Assembly (NCBI GenBank): GCA_002928875.1
Contig: PERO01000008.1
Coordinates: forward strand, 1 to 64,000
Direction of reading: 5' to 3'
Length of the DNA: 64,000 nt
Origin: Methylobacterium sp.
GTDB lineage: Bacteria > Pseudomonadota > Alphaproteobacteria > Rhizobiales > Beijerinckiaceae
This document shows, piece by piece, positions 26,747-34,785 of the stretch; the stretch's first letter is position 1; the number at the start of each line of letters is the position of its first letter. The notes beneath the pieces are model-generated. The model was given only the letters and a program-made list of their open reading frames with translations. It made no database searches and was not told the origin of the DNA. The translations under genes and the position numbers were made by a program.

Positions 26747-27328
26747 TCAGAACAGGAATTTCACGGCCACGAAGCCGCCGATGATCGCCGCGAGCGTCAC
26801 GAGGCCGACCGCGGTGAGGTTCTTCTCGATGAAGGCGCGCAATGGCGCCCCGTAACGGTTCAGCACGCCGGCCACGATGTAGAATCGCCCGGCGCGCGTC
26901 ACAAGGCACAGGATCACGAACCAGACGAGATCATAGCCCGCAAGGCCGCTGGCGATGGTCACGATCTTGAACGGGATGGGCGTCAGCCCCTTGATCAGGA
27001 TGATCCAGTGGCCATGCTCCTGATAAAGCTGGCGGAAATTCTCCATCCGGTCGCCGTAGCCATAGAGGCGAATGAGCCAGCTTCCGAGCGTGTCGTAGAG
27101 CAGTGCGCCGATCGCATAGCCCAGGAGCGCGCCGAGCACGGAAGCGATGGTGCAGATCAGCGCGTAGTTCCACGCCCGCTCCGGCCGCGCCATCACCATC
27201 GGCACGAGCATCACATCGGGCGGGACGGGGAAGAACGAACTCTCCGTGAACGACACCGCCGCCAGCGCCTGCGGCGCGCGCCGCGAGGCTGCCAGCGAAA
27301 TCGTCCAGTCATAGAGGCGCTTGAACAT
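26747..27328 (-). CDS. YqaA/DedA-like membrane protein
   Basis: 193 residues with about four to five hydrophobic helices and motifs of the SNARE-associated/YqaA family: SFTESSFFPVPPDVMLVPM near the N-terminus and GHWIILIKGLTPIPFKIVTIASG in the middle. DedA-superfamily proteins are implicated in lipid scrambling or proton-coupled transport; the specific role is unknown. First gene of the likely operon with dsbB. Confidence 0.88.
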   Translation of the reverse strand: MFKRLYDWTISLAASRRAPQALAAVSFTESSFFPVPPDVMLVPMVMARPERAWNYALICTIASVLGALLGYAIGALLYDTLGSWLIRLYGYGDRMENFRQLYQEHGHWIILIKGLTPIPFKIVTIASGLAGYDLVWFVILCLVTRAGRFYIVAGVLNRYGAPLRAFIEKNLTAVGLVTLAAIIGGFVAVKFLF

Positions 27329-27491
27329 GATGGCCGGGCTTAGCGGCTCGGAGCCGCGAAGTCCATCCGGCGGAGGGCGGAGGCGGCGGCTCGCGCGCGT
27401 CGGTGCCGCCTCGACCCGGCCGCAGGATCACCGCTCGCCCGCGAACCGGTTGACCCCCGCGCTTCCCCCATGATACCCGCGCTTCAGCGTT

Positions 27492-27576
27492 GCCCCTGTG
27501 GCGGAACTGGTAGACGCGACCGACTCAAAATCGGTTTCCGCAAGGAGTGCTGGTTCGATTCCGGCCAGGGGCACCA
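27492..27576 (+). tRNA. tRNA-Leu (CAA anticodon)
   Basis: The acceptor arm GCCCCTG (27492-27498) pairs with CAGGGGC (27566-27572). The anticodon stem ACCGA/TCGGT encloses the loop CTCAAAA, giving anticodon CAA; a long class II variable arm (TTCCGCAAGGAGTG region) and GGTTCGATTCC T-arm are present. CCA is encoded (27574-27576). The 3' end serves as the integration site of the element that follows. Confidence 0.95.
27554..27569 (+). other. attL of tRNA-Leu integrative element 1
   Basis: TTCGATTCCGGCCAGG within the tRNA T-arm and acceptor end is repeated with one mismatch at 33375-33390. The integrase gene starts about 200 bases downstream, the normal layout for a tRNA-targeting tyrosine recombinase. 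Confidence 0.65.
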
Positions 27577-27604
27577 AAGCGCCATCCGCGCATGTTCGTT
27601 GACG

Positions 27605-27704
27605 TCCGCAAGCGTCTGAAAAATCAACATAAATCAAGCTTTACACGTCCAGATGCGTTCGCGGACGTTCGTTTTTGTTCGCTTGAAGCCAACAGATTTG
27701 TTGG
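27605..27704 (+). repeat. Element left-end repeat, copy 1
   Basis: About 100 bases beginning TCCGCAAGCGTCTGAAAAA and ending in CAGATTTGTTGG. It is repeated imperfectly in direct orientation at 33417-33517, and in part at 45464-45517. It lies between tRNA-Leu and the integrase start, where arm-type integrase binding sites are expected. Confidence 0.8.
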
Positions 27705-27763
27705 CCATGATGTTGGCCTTCCGCAAAAGGCCATCACCAAAAGGCCAACAAACGAGCCAACAG

Positions 27764-28990
27764 ATGCCGCTAACGAATCTTCAGATTGAGAAGGCAAAGC
27801 CCGGTCCAAAGGTCGTGAAGCTCTCAGATGGAGGAGGACTCCAACTCTGGATAATGCCGATCGGCTCGAAGTTATGGCACCTCGCCTACCGAAACTCGGA
27901 GGGGAAGCAAAAGAAACTGGCATTTGGCCCTTTCCCCCTCATCTCCCTCGCAGAGGCCCGACAGAAGCGCGACGAAGCCAAGCGACTTCTCGCCAACGGT
28001 ATCGATCCTGGCCAGCAAAAGAAGCTCGACAAGATCGCCAAGGCCCTTTCTGATGCCGCGACCTTTGAAGCGGTGGCCGAGGAATATCTCGCCAAGAAGC
28101 AGCGCGAGGGGATGGCCGAAAGCACCCTGAAGCGCCTGCGTTCGCAATTGCGTTATGTGCTGCCCGGTCTCGGCAAGCGCCCGATTGCAGAGATCACCGC
28201 GCCGGAAGTGCTGGCACCTCTGAAACGCATCGAAACACGCGGCACGTTCGAAACCGCGACCCGAACCAAGGAGCTTTGTGGAGCAGTGTTCCGCTATGGG
28301 CAGGCAACGGGACGCTGCAAAGAAGATCCCACGCAAGCCCTCAAGGGAGCCCTTACAAGCCATCGAGTGAAGCATCGCGCGGCGATCATCGAACCAGCGA
28401 AGCTCTCAGGTCTATTGCGGGCCGTTGATGATTTTGACGGCCAAGTCACTACGCGCATCGCCCTAAAGCTCTTGCTGCTGGTTTTCACCCGTCCCGGTGA
28501 ATTGCGGAATGCCCGCTGGGACGAATTTGATTTTGAGAAAGCCGTCTGGAGCATTCCAGCCGGGCGCATGAAGATGCGGCAACCCCATTTCGTGCCGCTC
28601 TCTCGACAAGCCCTCGCGCTTTTGACCGAGCTTCGCGGCATGACAGGAAATGCCAAGTTGCTTTTCCCCGGCAACCGCAGCGTCTTGCGTCCGATCTCGG
28701 AGAACACGTTGAACGCGGCACTCCGGCGCATGGGCTTCCCCAAAGAGGAAGTCACGGCGCACGGCTTCCGGGGGACCGCATCCACGCTGCTGAACCAATC
28801 GGGCAAGTTCTCGCCTGATGCGATTGAGCGGGCGCTCTCCCATCAGGATAGCAACGAAATCCGTCGCGCCTACAATCACGGCGCCTATTGGGATGATCGG
28901 GTGGAAATGGCGCAATGGTGGGCGGATTATCTCGACCAATTGCGCAAGGGGGCGGACGTGTTGGCGTTTCGCAAGTCTGCCGAACAATAA
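27764..28990 (+). CDS. int: P4-type tyrosine recombinase/integrase
   Basis: 408 residues. The N-terminal DUF4102-type arm-binding domain (KLSDGGGLQLWI, then KKLAFGPFPLISLAEARQKRD) precedes a core-binding domain and catalytic domain. Catalytic residues are visible: Arg in FTRPGELR, Lys in GRMKMRQ, HGFR, the following ALSH His, and the Tyr in NHGAYWDDR. It would catalyse site-specific recombination with the 3' end of tRNA-Leu. A longer frame (from 27653) runs through the left-end repeat and is not the real start. Confidence 0.95.
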   Translation: MPLTNLQIEKAKPGPKVVKLSDGGGLQLWIMPIGSKLWHLAYRNSEGKQKKLAFGPFPLISLAEARQKRDEAKRLLANGIDPGQQKKLDKIAKALSDAATFEAVAEEYLAKKQREGMAESTLKRLRSQLRYVLPGLGKRPIAEITAPEVLAPLKRIETRGTFETATRTKELCGAVFRYGQATGRCKEDPTQALKGALTSHRVKHRAAIIEPAKLSGLLRAVDDFDGQVTTRIALKLLLLVFTRPGELRNARWDEFDFEKAVWSIPAGRMKMRQPHFVPLSRQALALLTELRGMTGNAKLLFPGNRSVLRPISENTLNAALRRMGFPKEEVTAHGFRGTASTLLNQSGKFSPDAIERALSHQDSNEIRRAYNHGAYWDDRVEMAQWWADYLDQLRKGADVLAFRKSAEQ

Positions 28991-29479
28991 CGTTGGTGAC
29001 AGCCGGGGAAATGCACATGACTGCCCTTGAATTCCAATCCCGGAATCGACTTCCATTGTTCAGGATCGCGAATTCCGTCACCAAGTCGATGCGTCTTGAT
29101 CGGTAGTTCGACAGACATGCGTATCCCCAGAAACGCTGTTGAACGCTGCCGAATTCGCCCCTGCCAGTCTTGCGGTTGTTCCGCGAATCGCGCTTCGTGT
29201 CAGGGAGTCATGTTGCCCGATCCGTAACCAAGGATCGTCGAGCCGCATGCGTCTCCTTGACGTCCACCCCCCTGCCTGATTTCTCCACTGCCTCGGCATG
29301 CCAGAGGCCAGCGAAGAAACTCGCAAGTTTCCACCTAACAAGTGAGTGAGTAGCGCGGCGGCCTTCGCAAGATGGTCGGTTGCCGACGTTTCAAGTCACC
29401 CCTGCGCTTCAGCAGGTTCCGCCCGCCCGGCTCACGCCCGGCGGGTTTTTTTGTGCCCGCGTGGCAGAAAGGCCCAACG
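28991..29479. other. Noncoding stretch inside element 1
   Basis: About 490 bases between integrase and the AlpA-like gene. Reading frames here overlap on both strands and look random. A hairpin-T-tract at 29422-29452 ends it, which suggests a short untranslated transcript or an upstream unit stops here. Confidence 0.45.
29422..29452 (+). terminator. Hairpin with T tract
   Basis: CCCGCC (29422-29427) pairs with GGCGGG (29440-29445), extended by an inner GG/CC pair, then seven T residues. It looks like a Rho-independent terminator on the plus strand, 28 bases before the AlpA-like gene. The gene it would terminate is not evident. Confidence 0.55.
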
Positions 29480-29683
29480 ATGAAGGAACTCCCCATCACC
29501 CTCTCGATTTCCGACGTGACCAAGGAAACCGGCATTGGTCGCACCTCGCTTTACAAGGCGATAAAGTGCGGCGCTTTGCGTGCCGTGAAGTTCTCCGGGC
29601 GCACCTTGATCCGGGCGGAAGACCTGAAGGCGTTTGTCGACCAGCTGCCCGAGTTGAATGCAGGGAAGAAGCCTCATGCCTAG
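29480..29683 (+). CDS. AlpA-like helix-turn-helix protein
   Basis: 67 residues with a winged/MerR-like excisionase fold: [44 protein letters not shown] is the typical motif order. In P4-like and integrative elements such proteins act as transcription regulators or excisionases. Its place between the integrase and the HUH protein supports that role. Confidence 0.8.
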   Translation: MKELPITLSISDVTKETGIGRTSLYKAIKCGALRAVKFSGRTLIRAEDLKAFVDQLPELNAGKKPHA

Positions 29684-29915
29684 GCGTTCCATGGGCGCAT
29701 AACCTGCCGCCCACGCCCCTGCTGAAGCCCCATCCGTGAATGCCGCCGCACGCGCCTTTGCGCCTGCGTGTCGCGCCGGAAACGGGGTTCAAAAAGGCAA
29801 TTTTCCACGCGGCCGAGTTAAATCGGTTTTCTCACGACAACTCAGAGACTTGGGACCGGATGCACCCGCATTTCCCGGCTCACGCTCTCTTATTACGTTC
29901 TGGAGACCTCTCCCC

Positions 29916-30446
29916 ATGAACAGGCGGAAGAGCACCAACTTCCTGTCCAACGCTGACTTCAAGGCCATCAATGCGGCCGATGCCAAGGCCACCGCCCTTG
30001 GCCTGCCCTTCAATGTTCTCATCAGCTTTCATCCGCGCAATGCGATGGGCCCTGAGGACTGGCTCGCCGAGTGCAAGCGCATCCGCAATTGCTATTGCCA
30101 GTTTGGCCGCCAGAACCGCTTTGAACGTGCCTGGGTCTATGTGCGGGAAGTCGCGCTGGAGACGATGGCGGAGCACATGCACCTGCTTTGCCATGTGCCG
30201 AGGAAACTGCGCGCCAAGCTGATTGCCAATGCCAAGGGCTGGGGGCGCGAGCCCGATGCCTGCCATGCCCGCGAGGCTTCCACCAAGGGCTATTGGAGCT
30301 GCCGTGGCTATTGGTTCTCGGACCTCCTCTACATCTGCAAGCAAATGAGCCCGCAAGCCGTCTTTGGCCGTTCCTATCACCGCATCGCAGGCGCACCCGT
30401 CATTGGCGGGCGTTGGGGCGCTTCCCGCAACATCAAGGGAGGCTGA
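29916..30446 (+). CDS. HUH single-tyrosine endonuclease-like protein (Rep/relaxase type)
   Basis: 176 residues. Three motifs of HUH nucleases can be read: motif 1 FNVLISFHP (32-40), the metal-binding H87-M-H89 in EHMHLLCHVP, and a tyrosine motif YICK (Y139, K142) of the YxxK form seen in Y1 rolling-circle Rep and mobilisation proteins. It is shorter than most Rep proteins, so it may need its neighbour. GGAG at 29902-29905 supports ATG 29916. It should nick single-stranded DNA for replication or transfer of the element; this is inferred from motifs only. Confidence 0.6.
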   Translation: MNRRKSTNFLSNADFKAINAADAKATALGLPFNVLISFHPRNAMGPEDWLAECKRIRNCYCQFGRQNRFERAWVYVREVALETMAEHMHLLCHVPRKLRAKLIANAKGWGREPDACHAREASTKGYWSCRGYWFSDLLYICKQMSPQAVFGRSYHRIAGAPVIGGRWGASRNIKGG

Positions 30447-30449
30447 CCG

Positions 30450-31061
30450 ATGGCCGTGATCCTCGACTATGGCCTGCGCCTGCCGGTGCATCGGATGGCG
30501 AAGCTCGCCCTCTCCCAAGGCGACCGCGTGCAAGGCTCATGGGGCTGGAAACGCGATGGCGACTACTACGCCACCATCACCTATTGGATGGCCCGCCAAG
30601 GCCCTCGGGAGGCCCAGCTACGGCTCTCCTACACGCGAGACGGAGAAGCCATCGCCTATGGCATTCGCCTTGTGGCGGAGCCCTGCCGTTTTGGGGGCTT
30701 GCGATGGTTCGCCATCTGCCCGTCAACCCGGCTGAAGGTCTCAAAGCTCTACCTGCCACCGGGAGCCAAGCGGTTCCTTGCCCGCAAGGCTTGGAGGCTC
30801 GCCTATGCCTCGCAGCATGTCGCGCCGGGCTTTGATCGCCTCTGCGCGCAACGGGACAGGCTTCTCGCCAAGAAGCTCAAGAGCGATGACCCGGATTTCC
30901 CCCTGAAGCCCAAGGGCATGCGCCGGAGCACCTATGAGCGCCACCTCGACAAGCTCGACCACCTGAATGCGGCAATGGACCTTGCCCTTATCCAACGATT
31001 CGGGATGACCGCCGAAGCCATCCTCAACAACTCAGGAAATTTAGAGCGGAAACAGGAGTGA
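30450..31061 (+). CDS. Conserved hypothetical protein, companion of HUH protein
   Basis: 203 residues. Motifs include a beta-rich N-terminal half (DYYATITYWM, RLSYTRDGEAI), a GGLRWFAICPSTR segment and SKLYLPPGAKRFLARKAWRLAYASQ. I know similar LYLPPG-containing proteins from other alphaproteobacterial mobile elements, but no function. It begins three bases after the HUH gene, so the two are probably coupled and may act together in nicking or replication. The C-terminus is helical and basic. Confidence 0.7.
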   Translation: MAVILDYGLRLPVHRMAKLALSQGDRVQGSWGWKRDGDYYATITYWMARQGPREAQLRLSYTRDGEAIAYGIRLVAEPCRFGGLRWFAICPSTRLKVSKLYLPPGAKRFLARKAWRLAYASQHVAPGFDRLCAQRDRLLAKKLKSDDPDFPLKPKGMRRSTYERHLDKLDHLNAAMDLALIQRFGMTAEAILNNSGNLERKQE

Positions 31062-31230
31062 GAGAAAAACGATGGGCCTTGATTGCTAACGAAGCAACGA
31101 CCGGTCGAGCAAAAAAACACGGCTCACATCGACGCAATGGGCTTGGATGTTAGCCGTAGCCACTACAAAATCGGCCAAAGGTAGATTCGATTCTACTACG
31201 TCATTTTCCATCCGTTAGCTGACAGAGCAA

Positions 31231-32649
31231 ATGTCGCGACCAAAACCCCAGAGAATTCGAGATCCGATCCACAATCTCATCGAATTCGGCTCCGACCATT
31301 TCGAAAGTACGTTGTGGCGCCTCATCCAGACTGCGCCATTCCAAAGATTAAGACGCATCCGACAGCTCGGCTTCTCTGAGTTCGTATTTCCGGGAGCTAC
31401 GCATACGCGTTTTGCACATAGCATCGGAGTTTTTCATACCGCTCGTCAATTGATGGAAGTTATCCATCGCTATGTCTCTTCGCATCAGCAGCAGTTTCGC
31501 CCCCAACAGGCAAACTTTGCTTTAACGGCAGCTCTCCTGCATGACGTCGGCCATGGAATGTTCAGCCATGCATTTGAAGCGATTGGCAAAGAATTCAAGT
31601 GGCCGATGGCGCGGCATGAAGAAGTAAGCCAAAAACTTATCCGAGATAGCGAGATTTCAAAAGTACTAGACGAAGAGTTTGGCGGTGGATTCGCGGGCAA
31701 CGTTGCCAATATCATTGCGCAAGGAATACCTAGCGACCTTTATGGTTCAGTAGTATCAAGCCAGTTCGATGCTGATCGCCTTGATTACATGCAACGCGAC
31801 CGCCTGATGACTGGCATTCAAAGTAGCGGTGTTGACCCAACCTGGCTTTTGGCAAATCTTGAAGTTGCAGAGGTACAAACCGGGGTAGACGACGCAGACA
31901 CAGGAAAAGTTGAAACATTGGTGCTAGGACCAAAAGCCAGACATACAGCTGAGAGCTATGTGCTTGCGCTATTTCATCTTTACCCGAATGTTTATTTCCA
32001 CAAAACGACACGTGGCGCCGAGAAGATTTTTCAAGCCCTGATGCGGCAACTCGTGAATTTGTACTTAAATGGCGCAAGCTCAAAAAGTGGGCTACCGGAA
32101 CGCCACCCAATTCTTCGATTCATCGCAGAGCCGTCAAACCTCGATAGAGCGCTCGCTTTGGATGACACGGTATTCTGGGGCGCCCTTCCCATGCTGCTGG
32201 AAGCCGAAGATGAGCAAGTGCGTCGATGGAGTACTGCGTTACGCGGAAGAAGCCTTCTGCGCTGCATCGACATTAGGCAGCGAGTGGAAGAAGGCATGCC
32301 TGAAACGGTTGAACGCAAGGAGCGACGGGCTCGCGTACAGCTTGCATGCGATGGCGTTATCATGGCCCTACAAGACCGAAACACCAAAAATGCGGATGGT
32401 TCGCCTCAGTTCCTTGTCGACCAATACACCCGGGATCCATATAAGCGCTTTCAGGATTCGAAATCACCCCTTAATCAGATCCAGATTCGCGTGGGGGAAC
32501 GCCCACCCACTGATATGGCTGAGCTATCAGCGGTTATCGCCAATGCAGAACCATTTACTCTTTGTAGAGCATATATGTTCAGAGACGACAAAGATGCCGA
32601 ATCTGTGATAGAGAACGAAGTGAGAACAAAAATTCAGGAGGCCTCTTAA
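31231..32649 (+). CDS. HD-superfamily phosphohydrolase, SAMHD1/YwfO-like
   Basis: 472 residues. The N-terminus RIRDPIHNLIEF and the HD metal site are clear: H63 in RFAHSIGVFH, H104-D105 in LLHDVGHGMFSH, and a distal Asp in SSQFDADRLDYMQRD. This is the SAMHD1/dGTPase-like subgroup, whose members hydrolyse dNTPs to nucleosides and triphosphate. The last base of its TAA is the first base of the next gene's ATG, so the two are translationally coupled. Base composition is lower in GC than the core genome. dNTP depletion is a known anti-phage mechanism; that role here is inference. Confidence 0.88.
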   Translation: MSRPKPQRIRDPIHNLIEFGSDHFESTLWRLIQTAPFQRLRRIRQLGFSEFVFPGATHTRFAHSIGVFHTARQLMEVIHRYVSSHQQQFRPQQANFALTAALLHDVGHGMFSHAFEAIGKEFKWPMARHEEVSQKLIRDSEISKVLDEEFGGGFAGNVANIIAQGIPSDLYGSVVSSQFDADRLDYMQRDRLMTGIQSSGVDPTWLLANLEVAEVQTGVDDADTGKVETLVLGPKARHTAESYVLALFHLYPNVYFHKTTRGAEKIFQALMRQLVNLYLNGASSKSGLPERHPILRFIAEPSNLDRALALDDTVFWGALPMLLEAEDEQVRRWSTALRGRSLLRCIDIRQRVEEGMPETVERKERRARVQLACDGVIMALQDRNTKNADGSPQFLVDQYTRDPYKRFQDSKSPLNQIQIRVGERPPTDMAELSAVIANAEPFTLCRAYMFRDDKDAESVIENEVRTKIQEAS

Positions 32650-33188
32650 TGCCTGCGCTCACCCCCCATCTCGCTGCGGCTCGTATCGTTCAAGACGCAG
32701 GAGGCGAGCTTGTGGGCCGCACTCGCCTCCAAAAGATTGCTTTCCTTCTCAGGCTAGCGGGCTTTGACGAAGAATTTTCGTTTGAGTATCGCCACTATGG
32801 ACCTTTCAGCGAAGACTTGGCGCAGGCGATGGACATTGCTGCTGCACTCGGCCCAATTCGTGAAGAAGAGCGCGCTGCCGACTGGGGGGGGCGTTACTCC
32901 ATCTATAAGCTTGAGAAATTCGTTACAGAAAGCGACGCTGATAGAGAGCGTTTTGTGCAAGAGGCGAAACGGATTGATGCAGTTGAATTGGAGCTAGCTG
33001 CAACGGCAGCATATCTCTTCGTGCATGAGGGGATAGGAGCTTCGATTGCTGGAAATCCATGGCATGAGACGCAGCGACGTAAGCCCAGCAAATCTGATAA
33101 CGGCAGGCTTCACCGCGCCGCATCTGCTTATGAGCATCTTCGTCGCATTAAGACCAAAATAGCCTTACCAGAGCTCCCCAGTCCATAA
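32649..33188 (+). CDS. YwgA-like protein, partner of HD phosphohydrolase
   Basis: 179 residues. The N-terminal half, GRTRLQKIAFLLRLAGFDEEFSF, then RHYGPFSEDLAQAM, matches the YwgA/DUF4065 (Panacea/GepA-like) fold: a helix-turn-helix-like segment and a Y-GPFS loop. In Bacillus subtilis ywgA and the HD gene ywfO are also neighbours, which supports a functional pair. Panacea domains act as antitoxins or sensors in toxin-antitoxin and defence systems, so this protein may restrain or license the HD enzyme. It is the last gene before the right end of element 1. Confidence 0.75.
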   Translation: MPALTPHLAAARIVQDAGGELVGRTRLQKIAFLLRLAGFDEEFSFEYRHYGPFSEDLAQAMDIAAALGPIREEERAADWGGRYSIYKLEKFVTESDADRERFVQEAKRIDAVELELAATAAYLFVHEGIGASIAGNPWHETQRRKPSKSDNGRLHRAASAYEHLRRIKTKIALPELPSP

Positions 33189-33374
33189 CGGCAAAAAGGG
33201 CTCAAATTTTAAGTTGGTTTAGTCTTTAGGACCGATAGCCATCTCAAATTGGTCCGCACAATCTACAGCTTGATGATAACCTCTGCCCAGCACCCCAAAA
33301 TGTTGGGCTTTTTGTTGGTCTTTCAAAATTAGAATTTAATTTTATTGTTTTAAATCAACTGGATAGATCAATAA

Positions 33375-33390
33375 TTCGGTTCCGGCCAGG
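33375..33390 (+). other. attR of element 1 / junction with element 2
   Basis: TTCGGTTCCGGCCAGG matches the tRNA-Leu T-arm and acceptor segment at 27554-27569 in 15 of 16 bases. It is followed by a second copy of the element left-end repeat, so it is both the right end of element 1 and the left end of a second element. Confidence 0.65.
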
Positions 33391-33416
33391 TCGCTGTTCG
33401 AGCGCATCCGCATTCG

Positions 33417-33517
33417 TCCGCAAACGTCTGAAAAAACGAGATAAACCAAGCCTTACACGTCCAGAAGCGTTCGTGGGCGTCCATTTTCGTGCGCTTGAAG
33501 CCGACAGATTTGTTGGG
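33417..33517 (+). repeat. Element left-end repeat, copy 2
   Basis: TCCGCAAACGTCTGAAAAAAC to CAGATTTGTTGGG, an imperfect direct copy of 27605-27704. The spacing to the following integrase start codon is also similar. Confidence 0.8.
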
Positions 33518-33573
33518 CTTAACGTTGGTCTCGACCCAAAAACCCAGCACGCCGACCCAACACGGGCCCAACA

Positions 33574-33644
33574 ATGACGTTCTCCGATATAATCCTGCGC
33601 CGCCTTGAACCCAGCGACGAGGAACGGAAATTGTCCGATGGCGG
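33574..33644 (+). pseudogene. Truncated second P4-type integrase (5' end only)
   Basis: ATG 33574 encodes MTFSDIILRRLEPSDEERK, then LSDGG, which aligns with the start of the intact integrase (PLTNLQIEKAKPGPKVVKLSDGGG). The similarity stops exactly where the IS-like terminal repeat begins at 33645. The remaining integrase sequence is not found in the window. It marks the start of a second, now immobile element in tandem with the first. Confidence 0.75.
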
Positions 33645-33994
33645 TGGAGCTGGCCCGTTTCGGTGGACAGTTCACGGCTATGGCGGGTCGGGTCAGCTCA
33701 CGGTGCTTCCTCTCGTATTCCATCGGGGAGAGGTAGCCCAGCGCCGAATGGCGGCGTGACGGGTTGTAGAAGCCTTCGATGAAGGGGAAGACCGCCATCC
33801 GCGCCTCGGCGCGGGAATGGAACCTGCTGCGATCGCGCCGTGTCGGCTCGAACGCACGAGCCAGCTCTTCCGGCCTGCGGCCGGACCGGACCAACCAACT
33901 GACGCCGGAACTCCGGCGGATAAGCACTTCGGAAACGAGGCGTGGGACACTCCAGAATCACTTCAAAGGTGTCCACAAAAGCAGGTCAACTCCA
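33645..33994 (-). mobile_element. Internally deleted IS3-type insertion sequence
   Basis: A 350-base remnant bounded by inverted repeats: TGGAGCTGGCCCGTTTCGG (33645-33663) reading inward from the left, and TGGAGTTGACCTGCTTTTG reading inward from the right end at 33994; both continue into GTGGACA. On the minus strand it encodes the start of orfA (PPEFRRQLV, then in a shifted frame RRPEELARAFEPT) joined to the end of orfB (EGFYNPSRRHSALGYLSPMEYERKHRE). Most of both transposase genes is deleted. No target duplication is evident. Confidence 0.8.
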
Positions 33995-34022
33995 ACTCAA
34001 CTCCAGCTCGCTGCTGACGCTC

Positions 34023-34766
34023 TCAGTATCGTTCGAGCAATGGCCCAAATCCGGGTATCTTGTCCGTGATGCCGTTTGTTCGAAGGGCATGCCAGTAAAT
34101 GGCCGTATTGATCGCAATCACGGGCTTGCCCAGCACGGCTTCTACCCGGGGGGCCAATGCGGCCATGGCGAGGTTGGTGCCGACCTGGACCAGCGCGTCC
34201 ACATCTGGTCCATTCACGGAGAACAAGGCCTCCTGCAATTCGTTTTCGCTGATATGCGCAATCGCAACAGGGCTCGCACAGCATAAACCTTTGATGTGGG
34301 CGACCTCGAAACCCGCCTCCTCGAAGAAACGGACGACATTGCGATCCCCCACCGGGTGATAAGGCGTCACGATTCCCAGACGGCGAGCCCCCGACAGGGC
34401 CAGTGTCGCTTCCACGGCATCCGAACCCATGGAGACACCAAGTGCTGTTCGCTCCTCGAGCTCGGCCTTGAGTTTCTTGCTCGCCGCATAGCCATCCCAG
34501 AATGTCTCCGCCGAAATGCCGAGGACGAGCCAATCCGGCTCGCAGGACATGACGCTGTCGACGGCTTCCATCTGTGCCGCGGCGATCAGGCGGATCAGCT
34601 CGTTGAAATCATCATCCCCCCGGAGCGGGATGTTCGGAATACGGATGCGGCTGATATGGTTCGTGACACCGGCAGGCCTCATCGCATCAAATTCCGGCTG
34701 GACCGATGTGTTCGTCGAGGGAATGAGAACCGCGAATTTCCGTCGCCAACCGAGCGAATCCGTCAT
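34023..34766 (-). CDS. Asp/Glu racemase-superfamily protein (maleate isomerase-like), paralog 1
   Basis: 247 residues. N-terminal LIPSTNTSVQPEFDAM and C-terminal GKPVIAINTAIYWHALR are typical of the maleate cis-trans isomerase/arylmalonate decarboxylase group. However, the two positions that hold catalytic cysteines in maleate isomerase read GISAETFW (residues 83-90) and QVGTNLAM (194-201), so both cysteines are absent. The reaction is therefore uncertain. It is the last gene of the catabolic operon, 19 bases after a paralog of similar sequence. ATG 34766 follows GGGGAAGG; an ATG four codons upstream is possible. Confidence 0.8.
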   Translation of the reverse strand: MTDSLGWRRKFAVLIPSTNTSVQPEFDAMRPAGVTNHISRIRIPNIPLRGDDDFNELIRLIAAAQMEAVDSVMSCEPDWLVLGISAETFWDGYAASKKLKAELEERTALGVSMGSDAVEATLALSGARRLGIVTPYHPVGDRNVVRFFEEAGFEVAHIKGLCCASPVAIAHISENELQEALFSVNGPDVDALVQVGTNLAMAALAPRVEAVLGKPVIAINTAIYWHALRTNGITDKIPGFGPLLERY

Positions 34767-34785
34767 GGCCTTCCCCATTTCTCCG

